This document shows positions 30,929 to 42,906 of a stretch of 64,000 bases of DNA, piece after piece. Below the pieces are notes generated by a model that saw only the letters and a list, made by a program, of their open reading frames with translations, was not told where the DNA came from and ran no database searches. The DNA comes from Oscillospiraceae bacterium (lineage in GTDB: Bacteria > Bacillota > Clostridia > Oscillospirales > Acutalibacteraceae): assembly GCA_015065935.1 (NCBI GenBank), contig SVPI01000001.1:62001-126000 (forward strand). Reading direction: 5' to 3'. Both the position numbers and the translations under genes were made by a program. How positions within the stretch are numbered: position 1 is the first letter of the stretch; each line of letters begins with the position of its first letter.

Positions 30929-33900
30929 ATGAAGCCTACAGACATGGTAAAACCTGTACAAATGGGTAAAACCACTCGTATGAGTTTTTCGAAGATTAAT
31001 GAAGTCATTGACATGCCCGACCTCATTGAAATTCAAAAGAACTCCTACAAATGGTTTGTCGAGGAAGGTTTAAAGGAAGTTTTCCGTGAAATGTCATCCA
31101 TTACCGATTACACCGGAAATCTTGTTCTTGATTTCATTGACTACCGTTTGGACGAGCAGCCCAAATACGATGTAAACGAGTGCAAAGCAAGGGATACAAC
31201 CTATGCTGCACCCCTTCGTGTTAAAACAAGGCTCTTAAATAAGGAAACAGGCGAAATTAAGGAAAGCGAAGTTTTCATGGGCGATTTCCCGCTTATGACC
31301 GAATCGGGTACCTTTGTTATTAATGGCGCCGAGCGTGCTATCGTTTCCCAGCTCGTTCGTTCTCCCGGTGTTTATTTTGATGAGAAGATTGAAGAGAAAA
31401 CCGGTAAAAAGCTTTTCTCCTCAACAATCATTCCTAACCGCGGTGCTTGGCTTGAATATGAAACCTCACAAAACGAGGTGCTTTATGTTCGTATTGATAA
31501 GAACCGCAAGCTGCCTCTTACAACCCTTATCCGTGCTCTCGGCATTGCTACAAACGACCAAATCCGTTCACTCTTTGGTGAGGATGAGCGATTAAGCGTT
31601 ACAATGGATGCCGATGAAATCAACAATACAGACGATGCTTTGGTTGAGGTTTATAAAAAGCTTCGCCCCAGTGAGCCTGTAACCGTTGAGGGTGCAAAGA
31701 CCTATCTTGAGCAGTTGTTCTTTGATGTTCACCGTTATGATATGTCAAGGGTTGGCAGATACAAATATAATAAGAAGCTTTCTCTTGCACCGAGAATTAT
31801 TGGTAAAACACTTGCTCGCCCCGCTATAGACCCCATGACAGGTGAAATTCTTGCAGAGGCAGGCAACAACCTTAATCGTGAAACCGCAGTTATGCTCCAA
31901 AATAGGGGTGTAAACGAGGTTTATCTCGATGTTATGGACAGCGAAGGCAAGCGTAGCGAAGTTAAGGTTCTGTCAAACGGTATGGTTGACATTAAGAACT
32001 TTATTGACTTTGATGTTAAGGATTTAGGCATCAATGAGGATGTTTCCTTTGCAGTTCTGCGTGACATTCTTGAAAATAACGAAGGTGAAGAGGCTCTAAA
32101 AGAGGCTATTGCCGCCAGTGCCGACCTTCTTATTCCTAAACACATTACAGTTGATGATATTTTTGCATCTATCAGTTATTTCCTTGGTCTGCCTAAGGAT
32201 ATCGGCACAATCGACGATATTGACCACTTAGGTAACCGCCGCATTCGTTCGGTAGGAGAACTTTTACAGAACCAGTTCCGCATCGGTTTTACCCGTATGG
32301 AGCGTGTTGTTCGTGAAAAGATGGCTCTTCAGGCATCCGAAATCGAAAGCATTACACCTCAGTCTCTTATCAATATCCGCCCTGTTGTTGCAGCTATTAA
32401 GGAGTTCTTTGGTTCATCACCCCTTTCTCAGTTTATGGACCAGACCAACCTTCTTTCTGAGCTTACACACAAGCGCCGTTTATCTGCACTTGGTCCCGGC
32501 GGTTTGTCGAGAGACCGTGCATCCTTCGAGGTTCGTGACGTTCACTACACCCACTATGGTCGTATGTGCCCCATTGAAACCCCTGAAGGTCCTAACATTG
32601 GTCTTATTTCTTATCTTGCAACCTTCGCAAGAATTAATGAATATGGCTTTATCGAAACTCCTTTCCGCCGTGTTGATAAGGCAACAGGTAAGGTGCTTGA
32701 CGAGGTTGTTTATATGACAGCCGATGAAGAGGATGATTATGTTGTAGCACAGGCTAACGAGCCCTTAACCGATGACGGCTTCTTTGCCAACAAGAGGGTA
32801 AATGCTCGTTACCGTGATGGCTTCCAAGAGGTTGAGGCTTCTCGCGCCGATTTTATGGATGTTTCGCCTAAGATGGTTGTTTCGGTTGCTACCGCAATGA
32901 TTCCCTTCCTTGAAAACGATGATACCAACCGTGCACTCATGGGCTCTAACATGCAGAAGCAGGCTGTGCCTCTCCTTCGCACCGAAAGCCCTGTTGTTGC
33001 AACAGGTATGGAATATAAGGCCGCTGTTGACTCAGGCGCTGTTGTTCTTGCAAAGCGTGAGGGTACAGTTTCTTATGTAAGTGCCGATACCATTAAGGTT
33101 ACCGCTGAAAACGGTGAAATTGATGAGTACACCCTCATTAAGTTCCTTCGTTCAAACCACGGCACCTGTATTAACCAGAAGCCTATTGTTGAGGTTGGAC
33201 AGAAGGTTTCAAAGGGTGAGGTTATTGCCGATGGCCCTGCAACCTGCAACGGTGAAATTTCCCTTGGCAGAAACGCCCTTATCGGCTTTATGACCTGGGA
33301 AGGCTATAACTACGAAGACGCTGTTCTTATTAATGAAAAGCTTGTTCGCGAGGATATGTACACCTCTATTCACATTGAGGAATATGAGGTAGAGGCAAGA
33401 GATACAAAGCTTGGTCCCGAAGAAATTACCCGCGACATTCCCAATATCGGTGAGGATGCCCTTAAGGACCTTGATGAGCGCGGTATTATCCGTGTTGGTG
33501 CTGAGGTTAAGGCAGGCGACATTCTCGTTGGTAAGGTAACACCTAAGGGTGAAACCGAGCTTACCGCTGAAGAAAGACTGCTTCGTGCAATCTTCGGTGA
33601 AAAGGCTAGGGAGGTTAGAGATACCTCTCTGCGCGTTCCTCACGGTGAATACGGTACCATCGTTGATGTTAAGGTGTTTAATCGTGAAAACTCTTCAGAG
33701 CTTTCTCCCGGCGTAAATCTTGTTGTTCGTTGCTACATTGCACAAAAGCGTAAGATTTCCGTTGGTGATAAAATGGCCGGACGTCACGGTAACAAGGGTG
33801 TTGTTTCCAGAATTCTCCCAAGTGAAGATATGCCCTTCTTACCCGATGGCAGACCTCTTGATATCGTTCTTAACCCCCTCGGTGTTCCTTCTCGTATGAA

Positions 33901-34624
33901 CATCGGTCAGGTTCTTGAGGTTCATTTAGGCTATGCCGCAAAGGCTCTCGGCTGGAATGTTTGCACACCTGTTTTCGATGGTGCACACGAATCAGATATT
34001 AGAGAGTGCCTTAAAATGGCCGGCCTTTCTGAGGATGGTAAAACCATTCTTTACGATGGTCGTACAGGTGAGCCCTTCGACAACCCTGTAACCGTTGGTT
34101 ATATGTATTATCTTAAACTCCATCACCTTGTTGATGATAAGATTCACGCTCGTTCAACCGGTCCTTACTCCCTGGTTACCCAGCAGCCTCTTGGCGGTAA
34201 GGCACAGTTCGGTGGTCAGCGTTTCGGTGAAATGGAAGTTTGGGCTCTTGAAGCTTACGGTGCTGCATACACCCTTCAGGAAATTCTTACAATTAAGTCC
34301 GACGATATCGTTGGTCGTGTTAAGACCTATGAGGCCATTGTTAAGGGACAAAATGTTCCCAAGCCCGGCGTTCCCGAATCCTTCAAGGTTCTTATTAAGG
34401 AACTCCAGTCCTTAGGTCTTGATGTTAAGGTTCTTGATAAGTTCGATGAGGAAATCGACCTTAAGCAGACCTTTGAGGATGATGATGACATCGGCTTGCC
34501 TGTTGTAACCGATGAGCCCATTTTTGAAGAAGATAATGTTGCCGATAACCTTGAAGGCTTTGGTCTTGAGGATGAAAACGGCGAAGCAATTACGGAAGAT
34601 TATTCCGATAACGATGAAATGTAA
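30929..34624 (+). CDS. rpoB: RNA polymerase beta subunit
   Basis: A 1231-residue beta subunit of the core RNA polymerase. Recognisable regions are the rifampicin region ([26 protein letters not shown]), the [16 protein letters not shown] fork region, [14 protein letters not shown] with catalytic-site lysines, and the C-terminal clamp [25 protein letters not shown]. The rifampicin-pocket His and Ser are the sensitive-type residues. The ribosome site AAGGAG lies 14 nt before ATG, slightly far. The stop TAA precedes rpoC by 14 nt. Confidence 0.98.
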   Translation: MKPTDMVKPVQMGKTTRMSFSKINEVIDMPDLIEIQKNSYKWFVEEGLKEVFREMSSITDYTGNLVLDFIDYRLDEQPKYDVNECKARDTTYAAPLRVKTRLLNKETGEIKESEVFMGDFPLMTESGTFVINGAERAIVSQLVRSPGVYFDEKIEEKTGKKLFSSTIIPNRGAWLEYETSQNEVLYVRIDKNRKLPLTTLIRALGIATNDQIRSLFGEDERLSVTMDADEINNTDDALVEVYKKLRPSEPVTVEGAKTYLEQLFFDVHRYDMSRVGRYKYNKKLSLAPRIIGKTLARPAIDPMTGEILAEAGNNLNRETAVMLQNRGVNEVYLDVMDSEGKRSEVKVLSNGMVDIKNFIDFDVKDLGINEDVSFAVLRDILENNEGEEALKEAIAASADLLIPKHITVDDIFASISYFLGLPKDIGTIDDIDHLGNRRIRSVGELLQNQFRIGFTRMERVVREKMALQASEIESITPQSLINIRPVVAAIKEFFGSSPLSQFMDQTNLLSELTHKRRLSALGPGGLSRDRASFEVRDVHYTHYGRMCPIETPEGPNIGLISYLATFARINEYGFIETPFRRVDKATGKVLDEVVYMTADEEDDYVVAQANEPLTDDGFFANKRVNARYRDGFQEVEASRADFMDVSPKMVVSVATAMIPFLENDDTNRALMGSNMQKQAVPLLRTESPVVATGMEYKAAVDSGAVVLAKREGTVSYVSADTIKVTAENGEIDEYTLIKFLRSNHGTCINQKPIVEVGQKVSKGEVIADGPATCNGEISLGRNALIGFMTWEGYNYEDAVLINEKLVREDMYTSIHIEEYEVEARDTKLGPEEITRDIPNIGEDALKDLDERGIIRVGAEVKAGDILVGKVTPKGETELTAEERLLRAIFGEKAREVRDTSLRVPHGEYGTIVDVKVFNRENSSELSPGVNLVVRCYIAQKRKISVGDKMAGRHGNKGVVSRILPSEDMPFLPDGRPLDIVLNPLGVPSRMNIGQVLEVHLGYAAKALGWNVCTPVFDGAHESDIRECLKMAGLSEDGKTILYDGRTGEPFDNPVTVGYMYYLKLHHLVDDKIHARSTGPYSLVTQQPLGGKAQFGGQRFGEMEVWALEAYGAAYTLQEILTIKSDDIVGRVKTYEAIVKGQNVPKPGVPESFKVLIKELQSLGLDVKVLDKFDEEIDLKQTFEDDDDIGLPVVTDEPIFEEDNVADNLEGFGLEDENGEAITEDYSDNDEM

Positions 34625-34638
34625 TGGAGGTAAGGCAA

Positions 34639-37600
34639 ATGGAAGGTATTGAATTTGAATCAATTAAAATAGGCCTGGCATCTCCCGAGCAAATCAGAAG
34701 TTGGTCATACGGCGAGGTTACAAAGCCCGAAACTATTAACTACCGCACCTTAAAGCCCGAGCAAAACGGTCTTTACTGCGAGCGAATCTTTGGCCCCACA
34801 AAGGACTGGGAGTGCCATTGCGGTAAATATAAGCGTATTCGCTATAAGGGTAAGGTTTGTGAGCGCTGCGGCGTTGAAATCACCCGCGCAAAGGTTCGCC
34901 GCGAGAGAATGGGTACCATTGAACTCGCTGCCCCTGTTTCTCACATTTGGTACTTCAAAACCAACCCCTCAAGAATGGGCTTGGCTCTTGATGTTACCTC
35001 TAAAACCCTTGAGCAGGTTCTTTATTTCTCACAGTATATTGTTACCGACCCCGGTAGCACACCGCTTGAGAAAAAGCAGCTTTTAAATGAAAAGCAGTAC
35101 CGCGATATGCGTGAAAAGTATGAGGACGATTTCGAGGCAGGTATGGGTGCCGAGGCAATTAAGAAGTTACTTTCTGAAATTGACCTTGATAAAACCTGCA
35201 CCGAGCTTCGTGAGGAGCTTGAAAGCGCCACAGGTCAAAAGCGTGTTCGCATTATTAAGCGCCTTGAGGTTCTTGAAGCATTCCGCGCTTCGGGCAACCG
35301 CCCCGAATGGATGGTTCTGGATGTAATTCCTGTAATTCCGCCCGACCTTCGCCCTATGGTTCAGCTTGATGGCGGTAGATTTGCTACTTCCGACCTTAAC
35401 GACCTTTATCGTCGTGTTATCAATAGAAATAATCGTTTAAAGAGACTTCTTGAACTCGGTGCTCCTGACATTATTGTTAGAAACGAAAAGAGAATGCTCC
35501 AGGAAGCTGTTGATGCTCTTATTGATAACGGTCGCCGCGGCAAGCCTGTTACAGGCCCCAACAACCGCCCTTTAAAATCTCTTTCCGATATGTTAAAGGG
35601 TAAGCAGGGTCGTTTCCGTCAGAACCTTCTCGGTAAACGTGTTGACTACTCCGGTCGTTCGGTTATCGTTGTTGGTCCTGAGCTTAAAATGTACCAGTGC
35701 GGTCTGCCTAAGGAAATGGCACTTGAACTCTTCAAGCCCTTTGTTATGAAACGTCTTGTTGAAGAGAAAAAGGTTGTTAACATTAAATCCGCACGTAAAA
35801 TGGTTGAGCGCGCAGGTGCTGAAATTTGGGATGCACTTGAAACCGTTATTAAGGAACATCCTGTTCTCTTAAACCGTGCTCCTACACTGCATAGACTTGG
35901 TATTCAGGCATTTGAGCCTGTTCTTGTTGAGGGTAAAGCACTTAAGCTCCACCCCCTTGTATGTACAGCATACAACGCCGACTTCGACGGCGACCAGATG
36001 GCTGTTCACGTACCCCTTTCCGCTGAGGCACAGGCTGAGGCCCGCTTTCTTATGCTGGCTGCAAACAACCTTTTAAAACCCTCTGATGGTAAGCCCGTTA
36101 CCGTTCCTACACAGGATATGGTTCTCGGTTCCTACTATTTAACCCTTGTTAAGGCAGAGGAGCCGGGTGCTAATAAGGTGTTCCGTGATACCAACGAAGC
36201 CTTAATGGCTTACAACAACGGTGTTTTAGGACTTCATGCTCCTATCCGTGTTAAAATGTCAAACGAAAATGGCTCTAAGCTTGTTTGGTGTACAGTTGGT
36301 CTTATCATATTTAACCAGTCCATTCCTCAGGATTTAGGCTTCGTTAACCGCAAAAATGCTGATGAGGCATTCAACCTTGAGTGGAGCTTTAAGGTTAAAG
36401 ACCCCTCCAAGAATGTTATTGAGTCTAACGACGACATTATTCAGAATAAGGTTGGCAAAAAGCAGCTTGGCAAAATCATTGACAGATGTATTGCTTGCCA
36501 CGGCACCAGCGAAACCGCCATTGTTCTTGATAAGATTAAGGAAACCGGCTTTAAGTATTCCACCAAGGGTGCTATCACCGTTGCTGTTATCGATGCCGTT
36601 ATTCCTCCTGCAAAGGCAGAAATTCTTGCCGATGCCGAAACACAAATTGAGCGTGTTAACCGCAACTATAAGCGTGGTCTTATTAGTGATGAGGAGCGTA
36701 GCCAGCACGTAATCAAAATTTGGAACAAAGCAACCGAGGATGTTGCCGATGCACTTAAGGGCAACCTTGATGAGTTCAACCCCATCTTTATGATGGCCGA
36801 CTCCGGTGCTCGTGGTTCCATGAGCCAGATTCGTCAGCTTGCAGGTATGCGCGGACTTATTGCTAACACCGCAGGTAAGGTTATTGAAGTTCCCATTCGT
36901 GCTAACTACCGTGAGGGTCTTAACGTTCTTGAATACTTCATTTCCTCTCGTGGTGCTCGTAAGGGTCTTGCCGATACCGCTCTTCGTACTGCTGACTCGG
37001 GTTACCTTACCCGCCGCCTTGTTGACGTTGCTCAGGATGTTATCATTCGTGATGATGACTGCGGCACCGATGAATTCCTTGTTGTTTCCGACATTAAGGA
37101 TGGCAACCACGTTCTCGAAACCTTAGAGGAGCGTCTTATTGGCAGATACCTCTTTGAGGACTTTGTTGATGAAACAACCGGTGAAATCCTTGTTTCAAAG
37201 GATAAGATGATGACCGAGGATGATGCTAAGGCAATCGTTAACACAGGTGCAACTGAAGTTAAGATTCGTTCAATTCTTACCTGCCACTCTGAACATGGCG
37301 TTTGTAAGAAGTGTTACGGCTCCAACCTTGCAACAGGTAAGCCTGTTACGGTTGGTGAGGCTGTTGGTATCGTTGCTGCACAGTCCATCGGTGAACCCGG
37401 TACACAGCTTACCATGCGTACCTTCCATACCGGTGGTATCGCATCAACCGAAGATATTACACAGGGTCTGCCCCGTGTTGAAGAACTCTTTGAAGCTCGT
37501 CGACCCAAGCGTTGCGGTCTTATCAGCAAAATTGATGGTACCGTACGTATAGTTGAGGAGAAAAAGAGCAACGTAATTGTAATCAACGGCATTAAAAATG

Positions 37601-38244
37601 GCGAGGCTGTTGAAGAAAAGGTTGTTATTCCTTACGGAATTCGTCCTCTTGTTAAGGATGGCGACCAGGTTAAAACAGGCGATTTACTCCTGCCCGGCGC
37701 AAAATATCCCCAGGATATTCTTGATGCTATGGGACCCGGCGCTGTTGAAGAATATATCATTGCCGAAATTCAAAATGCTTACCGTACACAGGGTGTTGAT
37801 ATCAATGATAAGCACATTGAAATCATTATCCGCCAGATGATGAAGAAGCTTCGTGTTACCGACCCCGGTTCAACCACACTTCTTCAGAATGTTAAGTACG
37901 ATTCAGGTGAGGTTTATGCCGCCAACGCCGAAATTCTTGCAAGAATTCAGGCAGGGGAGGAGGGCCTTAAGCCTGCACAGTATGAAGCAACACTTCTCGG
38001 TATCACAAAGGCATCTCTTGCAACCAAGTCCTTCCTTTCTGCTGCTTCCTTCCAGGAGACCACCCGTGTTCTCACCGAAGCTGCAATTAAGGGCAAGGTT
38101 GACCCGCTCTTTGGTCTTAAGGAAAACGTTATCATTGGTAAGCTCGTACCCGCAGGTACAGGTATGAAGGTCAATGAAATTAATCCTGATGATGCCGCTC
38201 CCGATTTTGAAGAGGGAACTGTGTTCACCAATGCAATCGGCTAA
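34639..38244 (+). CDS. rpoC: RNA polymerase beta' subunit
   Basis: A 1201-residue beta' subunit. An N-terminal zinc ribbon ([13 protein letters not shown]...CERCG) is followed by [12 protein letters not shown] with the three Mg-binding aspartates. The trigger loop region [13 protein letters not shown] and a second zinc-binding region ([13 protein letters not shown]) come later. The track uses an ATG (34624) that is itself the Shine-Dalgarno region. ATG 34639 after GGAGGTAAG is preferred. It is cotranscribed with rpoB and followed by a separate promoter for rpsL. Confidence 0.98.
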   Translation: MEGIEFESIKIGLASPEQIRSWSYGEVTKPETINYRTLKPEQNGLYCERIFGPTKDWECHCGKYKRIRYKGKVCERCGVEITRAKVRRERMGTIELAAPVSHIWYFKTNPSRMGLALDVTSKTLEQVLYFSQYIVTDPGSTPLEKKQLLNEKQYRDMREKYEDDFEAGMGAEAIKKLLSEIDLDKTCTELREELESATGQKRVRIIKRLEVLEAFRASGNRPEWMVLDVIPVIPPDLRPMVQLDGGRFATSDLNDLYRRVINRNNRLKRLLELGAPDIIVRNEKRMLQEAVDALIDNGRRGKPVTGPNNRPLKSLSDMLKGKQGRFRQNLLGKRVDYSGRSVIVVGPELKMYQCGLPKEMALELFKPFVMKRLVEEKKVVNIKSARKMVERAGAEIWDALETVIKEHPVLLNRAPTLHRLGIQAFEPVLVEGKALKLHPLVCTAYNADFDGDQMAVHVPLSAEAQAEARFLMLAANNLLKPSDGKPVTVPTQDMVLGSYYLTLVKAEEPGANKVFRDTNEALMAYNNGVLGLHAPIRVKMSNENGSKLVWCTVGLIIFNQSIPQDLGFVNRKNADEAFNLEWSFKVKDPSKNVIESNDDIIQNKVGKKQLGKIIDRCIACHGTSETAIVLDKIKETGFKYSTKGAITVAVIDAVIPPAKAEILADAETQIERVNRNYKRGLISDEERSQHVIKIWNKATEDVADALKGNLDEFNPIFMMADSGARGSMSQIRQLAGMRGLIANTAGKVIEVPIRANYREGLNVLEYFISSRGARKGLADTALRTADSGYLTRRLVDVAQDVIIRDDDCGTDEFLVVSDIKDGNHVLETLEERLIGRYLFEDFVDETTGEILVSKDKMMTEDDAKAIVNTGATEVKIRSILTCHSEHGVCKKCYGSNLATGKPVTVGEAVGIVAAQSIGEPGTQLTMRTFHTGGIASTEDITQGLPRVEELFEARRPKRCGLISKIDGTVRIVEEKKSNVIVINGIKNGEAVEEKVVIPYGIRPLVKDGDQVKTGDLLLPGAKYPQDILDAMGPGAVEEYIIAEIQNAYRTQGVDINDKHIEIIIRQMMKKLRVTDPGSTTLLQNVKYDSGEVYAANAEILARIQAGEEGLKPAQYEATLLGITKASLATKSFLSAASFQETTRVLTEAAIKGKVDPLFGLKENVIIGKLVPAGTGMKVNEINPDDAAPDFEEGTVFTNAIG

Positions 38245-38253
38245 AAATAGTGG

Positions 38254-38282
38254 TTGACAAAGCAAAGGGTTTATGATAAACT
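38254..38282 (+). promoter_or_regulatory. Promoter of the str operon
   Basis: TTGACA, 17-nt spacer, TAAACT, 10 nt after the rpoC stop, with a leader of about 100 nt before rpsL. Confidence 0.75.
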
Positions 38283-38290
38283 GTTAAATT

Positions 38291-38374
38291 GTGAGAAAAT
38301 GCGTTAGTTTTCTCCCACAAAATTTTATATTACGCAGGCAGGGGAGACCCTGTCTGCGTCGTATACATTTTTTT
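38291..38374 (+). ncRNA. rpsL leader with hairpin and attenuator-like stem
   Basis: Hairpin 1: GTGAGAAAA with TTTTCTC-CCAC (2-nt bulge). Hairpin 2: ACGCAGGCAGGG-GAGA-CCCTGTCTGCGT (12 bp with one G-T pair at 38332-38359). It is followed after 8 nt by a seven-T run just before the rpsL ribosome site. A candidate attenuator or ribosomal protein binding site. Confidence 0.55.
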
Positions 38375-38388
38375 ATAGGAGGTGTAAT

Positions 38389-38814
38389 ATGCCAACCTTT
38401 AACCAGTTAGTTCGTAGTGGACGTGAAACGGTAGAGAAAAAGGCAAAGGCTCCTGCACTGCTCAAGGGTTATAACTCTATGAAGCGCCAGGCAACCGATG
38501 TTGAATCTCCGCAGAAGCGCGGTGTTTGTACTGCCGTTAAAACTGCTACACCTAAGAAGCCTAACTCTGCTCTTCGTAAAATTGCCAGAGTACGTCTTTC
38601 TAACGGTATTGAAGTTTCTGCTTACATTCCCGGTATTGGTCACAATCTCCAGGAACACAGCGTAGTGCTTATCCGTGGCGGACGTGTTAAGGACCTTCCT
38701 GGTGTGCGTTACCACATCATTCGCGGTACCTTGGATACACAGGGTGTTGCAAAACGTATGCAGTCCCGTTCTAAATACGGCGCAAAACGTCCTAAAGCAG
38801 GCGCTGCTAAGTAA
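38389..38814 (+). CDS. rpsL: 30S ribosomal protein S12
   Basis: A 141-residue S12, the decoding-centre ribosomal protein. It contains [17 protein letters not shown] with the streptomycin-sensitive lysine, the [25 protein letters not shown] block and the C-terminal [16 protein letters not shown] precedes ATG by 6 nt. First gene of the str operon rpsL-rpsG-fusA(-tuf). Confidence 0.98.
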   Translation: MPTFNQLVRSGRETVEKKAKAPALLKGYNSMKRQATDVESPQKRGVCTAVKTATPKKPNSALRKIARVRLSNGIEVSAYIPGIGHNLQEHSVVLIRGGRVKDLPGVRYHIIRGTLDTQGVAKRMQSRSKYGAKRPKAGAAK

Positions 38815-38913
38815 TTTAGGCAGCAAAACTAAAAACGACGAAATCTCTGCTAAAACTAATCAAGCAGGTTTATTATATATATGTATGGTAAACTCTCTGC
38901 TTGGTGCCACGAG

Positions 38914-38939
38914 AATTTTGTCACTCGAGTACCTATGAT
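38914..38939 (+). other. Hairpin in the rpsL-rpsG gap
   Basis: Imperfect stem GGTGCcaCGAG/CTCGaGTACC with a 10-nt loop, about 30 nt before the rpsG start. In E. coli the corresponding intercistronic region binds S7 for translational feedback, and a similar role here is inference. Confidence 0.4.
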
Positions 38940-38966
38940 ATCATAAATGTGAAGGAGGGAAGCGAA

Positions 38967-39437
38967 GTGCCAAGAAGAGGCTTTATCGCTAAACGCGATG
39001 TATTACCGGACCCGCTTTACAATTCTAAGTTAGTAACTCGTCTCATCAACAACATTATGCTTGATGGTAAGAAAGGTGTTGCTCAGAAGATTGTTTATGG
39101 CGCATTCGAAATCATCGCTGAAAAAACAGGAAAGGAACCCTTAGAGGTTTTTGAAGAGGCTATGGAAAATGTTATGCCCCAACTCGAAGTTAAGTCCGTT
39201 CGTAAGGGCGGTGCAACCTATCAGGTTCCTTTCGAGGTACGCCCCGAGCGTAAGCAGACCTTAGGTTTGCGTTGGATTTCCACCTATAGCCGTAATCGTT
39301 CTGAAAAGACAATGAAAGAGCGTCTTGCCGGCGAAATCCTTGATGCAATCAATGGAGTAGGCGGCGCAGCTAAGAAGCGTGACGACGTTCATAAGATGGC
39401 AGAAGCAAACAAAGCGTTTGCTCATTACAGATGGTAG
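38967..39437 (+). CDS. rpsG: 30S ribosomal protein S7
   Basis: A 156-residue S7, the primary assembly protein of the 30S head. It contains [19 protein letters not shown] at the start, [19 protein letters not shown] in the middle and [20 protein letters not shown]-like residues at the end (here [12 protein letters not shown]). GTG 38967 follows AAGGAGGG by 8 nt and gives the exact family length. The track ORF is 22 codons too long. Confidence 0.97.
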   Translation: MPRRGFIAKRDVLPDPLYNSKLVTRLINNIMLDGKKGVAQKIVYGAFEIIAEKTGKEPLEVFEEAMENVMPQLEVKSVRKGGATYQVPFEVRPERKQTLGLRWISTYSRNRSEKTMKERLAGEILDAINGVGGAAKKRDDVHKMAEANKAFAHYRW

Positions 39438-39464
39438 TATTTTACTAATATTTTGGAGGTTACT

Positions 39465-41543
39465 ATGCCAAGAAAGGTATCACTTGAAAAGACAAGAAAT
39501 ATTGGTATTATGGCTCACATCGACGCTGGTAAAACCACAACTACCGAGCGTATCCTTTTCTACACCGGTATTACCCATAAGATTGGTGAAACCCACGAAG
39601 GTAATGCCGTAATGGACTGGATGGCTCAAGAGCAGGAGCGCGGTATTACAATTACTTCCGCTGCTACTACCTGCTTCTGGAAAGACCATCGTATCAATAT
39701 TATCGACACCCCCGGACACGTTGACTTCACCGTTGAAGTTCAGCGTTCACTCCGCGTGCTTGACGGTTCTGTTACCGTTCTTTGCGCAAAGGGCGGTGTT
39801 GAACCTCAGTCTGAAACCGTTTGGCGTCAGGCTGATGAGTATCGTGTACCCCGTATGATTTACGTTAATAAAATGGACATTATGGGTGCCGATTTCTATC
39901 GTGTTCTTGATATGGTAAAGGAGAGATTCCAGTGTAATGCTGTTCCTATTCAGCTTCCTATCGGTGCTGAGGACACATTCAAGGGAATTGTTGACCTTAT
40001 CAATAACGATGCCGAGGTTTATTATGATGACCTTGGTAAAGATGTAAGACGTGAACCTATTCCTGAGGATATGGTAGAGCTTGCTGAGAAATACAGGTCC
40101 GCTCTTATCGAGTCTGTTGTTGAACAGGACGAAGAGCTTATGGAGAAGTATTTTGAAGGCATCGAGCCCACCGTTGAGGAAATAAAAAAGGTTATCCGCA
40201 AGGCAACCATTAACAATGATATGGTTCCCGTTTGCTGCGGTACTTCTTACCGTAACAAGGGTGTTCAGCCCTTACTTGACGCTATTGTTGATTTTATGCC
40301 CGCACCTACCGATGTTGAGGCTATCAAGGGCGTTAACCCTGACACTGAGGAAGAAGAAGTTAGACATTCTACCGATGATGAGCCCTTTGCAGCTCTTGCA
40401 TTTAAGATTGCGACCGACCCCTTCGTTGGTAAGATTTGCTTCTTCCGTGTTTATTCCGGTACCGTTGAAGCAGGTTCTTCTGTATACAACTCGGTTAAGG
40501 ATAATAAAGAGCGTATGGGACGTATTCTCCAGATGCACGCAAACCACCGTGAGGATATTGAAATCTGCTATGCCGGTGATATTGCCGCTGCAGTTGGTCT
40601 TAAAAACACCACCACCGGTGACACCTTGTGCGATGAGAAGCACCCCGTAATTCTCGAATCTATGAACTTCCCCGAGCCTGTTATTCGTGTTGCTATCGAG
40701 CCCAAGACCAAGGTTGGTCAGGAAAAAATGGGTCTCGCACTTGCAAAGCTGGCTGAAGAAGACCCCACCTTTAAGTGCTACACCGATGAGGAAACCGGTC
40801 AGACAATTATCGCCGGTATGGGTGAGCTTCACCTTGAAATTATCGTTGATAGACTTCTTCGTGAATTTAAGGTTGAAGCAAACGTAGGTAAGCCTCAGGT
40901 TGCTTATAAGGAAACCATCCGTCAGGCTGCTGATGTTGATGAGAAATATGCTCGTCAGTCCGGTGGTAAGGGTCAATACGGTCACGTTAAGATTAAGGTT
41001 GAGCCTAACGAAACCGGTAAGGGTTATGAGTTTAACAACGCCATTGTTGGTGGTGCTATTCCCAAGGAATACATCCCCGCTGTTGATGCAGGTATCCGTG
41101 GCGCAATGCTTTCCGGTGTTCTTGCAGGCTACAACGTTGTTGACGTTAAGGTAACTCTTTATGATGGTTCTTATCACGAAGTTGACTCTTCTGAAATGGC
41201 ATTTAAGATTGCCGGTTCTATGGCATTCAAGAGTGCTTGCCGCAAGGGTGACCCCGTGCTTCTCGAGCCTATTATGAAGGTAACTGTTATTGTTCCTGAA
41301 GAGTATATGGGTGACGTTATCGGTGACCTTAACTCTCGCCGTGGCGAAATCCAGGGCTTTGAGGACAGAGCAGGCGCTAAGCAGATTAACGCAAGAGTTC
41401 CTCTTGGAGATATGTTCGGTTACGCTACCGACCTTCGTTCTAAAACACAGGGCCGTGGTCAGTATGTAATGGAACCCGATGGCTACAAAGAGGTTCCCAA
41501 GAGCATTTCTGAAAAGATTATTTCTGCTAGAGCAAAGAACTAA
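39465..41543 (+). CDS. fusA: Elongation factor G
   Basis: A 692-residue translocase GTPase. G1 is [13 protein letters not shown]2 is [12 protein letters not shown]3 is DTPGHVDF and G4 is NKMD; domains III-V follow to the [12 protein letters not shown] end. The start is ATG 39465, 6 nt after GGAGG (the track begins four codons earlier at TTG). It has the short gap to rpsG expected of a str operon. Confidence 0.98.
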   Translation: MPRKVSLEKTRNIGIMAHIDAGKTTTTERILFYTGITHKIGETHEGNAVMDWMAQEQERGITITSAATTCFWKDHRINIIDTPGHVDFTVEVQRSLRVLDGSVTVLCAKGGVEPQSETVWRQADEYRVPRMIYVNKMDIMGADFYRVLDMVKERFQCNAVPIQLPIGAEDTFKGIVDLINNDAEVYYDDLGKDVRREPIPEDMVELAEKYRSALIESVVEQDEELMEKYFEGIEPTVEEIKKVIRKATINNDMVPVCCGTSYRNKGVQPLLDAIVDFMPAPTDVEAIKGVNPDTEEEEVRHSTDDEPFAALAFKIATDPFVGKICFFRVYSGTVEAGSSVYNSVKDNKERMGRILQMHANHREDIEICYAGDIAAAVGLKNTTTGDTLCDEKHPVILESMNFPEPVIRVAIEPKTKVGQEKMGLALAKLAEEDPTFKCYTDEETGQTIIAGMGELHLEIIVDRLLREFKVEANVGKPQVAYKETIRQAADVDEKYARQSGGKGQYGHVKIKVEPNETGKGYEFNNAIVGGAIPKEYIPAVDAGIRGAMLSGVLAGYNVVDVKVTLYDGSYHEVDSSEMAFKIAGSMAFKSACRKGDPVLLEPIMKVTVIVPEEYMGDVIGDLNSRRGEIQGFEDRAGAKQINARVPLGDMFGYATDLRSKTQGRGQYVMEPDGYKEVPKSISEKIISARAKN

Positions 41544-41550
41544 TAACTTT

Positions 41551-41586
41551 TTGCAAAAAGGTCTTGAATTTTCAAAGACTTTTTGA
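41551..41586 (+). terminator. Hairpin after fusA
   Basis: Imperfect stem AAAAAGgTCTTGAA/TTCAAAGAcTTTTT. It overlaps the -35 region of the tuf promoter and could partly end fusA transcription. Confidence 0.45.
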
Positions 41587-41592
41587 TAAAAT
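41564..41592 (+). promoter_or_regulatory. Promoter of tuf
   Basis: TTGAAT, 17-nt spacer, TAAAAT, 46 nt before tuf. It allows extra EF-Tu synthesis independent of fusA. Confidence 0.6.
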
Positions 41593-41637
41593 GACTAATG
41601 TAAGTTAAAACTTAAAAATTCTAAGGAGGAAATCCAA

Positions 41638-42837
41638 ATGGCAAAGGCAAAATTTGAACGCAATAAGCCCCACGTAAACATTGGTACCATTGGCCACGTT
41701 GACCATGGTAAAACCACTCTTACAGCTGCTATCACCAAGTATCTTTCTTTAAAGGGACAGGCACAGTTCGAGGACTATGCAAACATCGATAAGGCTCCCG
41801 AAGAGAGAGAGCGTGGTATCACAATTAACACCGCTCACGTTGAGTACGAGACTGATGCTCGTCACTATGCACACGTTGACTGCCCCGGACACGCTGACTA
41901 TGTTAAGAACATGATTACCGGTGCTGCTCAGATGGACGGTGCTATCCTCGTTATCGCTTCTACCGATGGCCCTATGGCTCAGACTAAAGAACACCTTCTC
42001 CTTGCTCGTCAGGTAGGCGTTCCTTACATCGTAGTATTTATGAACAAGGTTGACCAGGTTGACGACGAAGAGCTTCTCGAACTCGTTGAAATGGAAATCC
42101 GTGAGACTCTTGACACCTATGAGTTCCCCGGCGATGATACTCCTATCATCAAGGGTTCAGCTCTTAAGGCTCTTGAAGCTTCTAATGACCCTTCCGATGC
42201 TGCTTATGCACCTATCGCTGAGCTTATGGATGCTGTTGACAGCTATATTCCTACTCCTGACCGTAAGGCTGACCTTCCCTTCCTCATGCCTGTTGAAGAC
42301 GTATTCACCATTACCGGTCGTGGTACTGTTGCTACCGGTCGTGTTGAGCGTGGACAGCTCCGCACTTCTGAAGAAGTTGAAATCATTGGTCTTACCGATG
42401 AGAGAAAGAAGACTGTTGTTACCGGTATCGAAATGTTCCGTAAAATCCTCGACTATGCAGAGGCTGGCGACAATATCGGTGCTCTTCTCCGTGGTATCCA
42501 GAGAACTGAAATCGAGCGTGGTCAGGTTCTTTGTAAGCCCGGTTCTATCAACCCCCACACCAAGTTCCGTGGTCAGGTTTATGTTCTGAACAAGGACGAA
42601 GGTGGCCGTCATACTCCTTTCTTCAACAACTATCGTCCTCAGTTCTATTTCAGAACTACCGACGTTACCGGTACTATCTCTCTCCCCGCTGGTGTAGAGA
42701 TGTGTATGCCTGGTGATAACGTTGATATGGATGTTGAGCTTATCACTCCTATCGCTATTGAAGAAGGTCTCCGCTTCGCTATCCGTGAAGGCGGCCGTAC
42801 TGTTGGTTCTGGTGTTGTTACCGCTATCAATGGCTAA
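41638..42837 (+). CDS. tuf: Elongation factor Tu
   Basis: A 399-residue EF-Tu that brings aminoacyl-tRNA to the ribosome. G1 is [11 protein letters not shown]2 is [15 protein letters not shown]3 is DCPGHADY and G4 is NKVD; domains II and III end with [19 protein letters not shown] precedes ATG by 7 nt. A strong terminator follows. Confidence 0.98.
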   Translation: MAKAKFERNKPHVNIGTIGHVDHGKTTLTAAITKYLSLKGQAQFEDYANIDKAPEERERGITINTAHVEYETDARHYAHVDCPGHADYVKNMITGAAQMDGAILVIASTDGPMAQTKEHLLLARQVGVPYIVVFMNKVDQVDDEELLELVEMEIRETLDTYEFPGDDTPIIKGSALKALEASNDPSDAAYAPIAELMDAVDSYIPTPDRKADLPFLMPVEDVFTITGRGTVATGRVERGQLRTSEEVEIIGLTDERKKTVVTGIEMFRKILDYAEAGDNIGALLRGIQRTEIERGQVLCKPGSINPHTKFRGQVYVLNKDEGGRHTPFFNNYRPQFYFRTTDVTGTISLPAGVEMCMPGDNVDMDVELITPIAIEEGLRFAIREGGRTVGSGVVTAING

Positions 42838-42856
42838 TCACTGATTTTCAGTAAAA

Positions 42857-42898
42857 TTAAAAGCTCTAAGGTGAAAACCTTAGAGCTTTTTTGTTTTT
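42857..42898. terminator. Bidirectional terminator after tuf
   Basis: Stem aaaagctctaaggt/accttagagctttt with a short loop and T-run. It also closes the convergent gene at 42907. Confidence 0.88.
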
Positions 42899-42906
42899 AA
42901 TTAATT

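Noticed and set aside
40272-41177. 301-aa ORF antisense to fusA (also 36334-37110 in rpoC and 26343-27167 in the GH78 gene)
   Set aside because: They mirror highly conserved genes on the other strand, lack ribosome sites and family motifs, and are codon-bias shadows.
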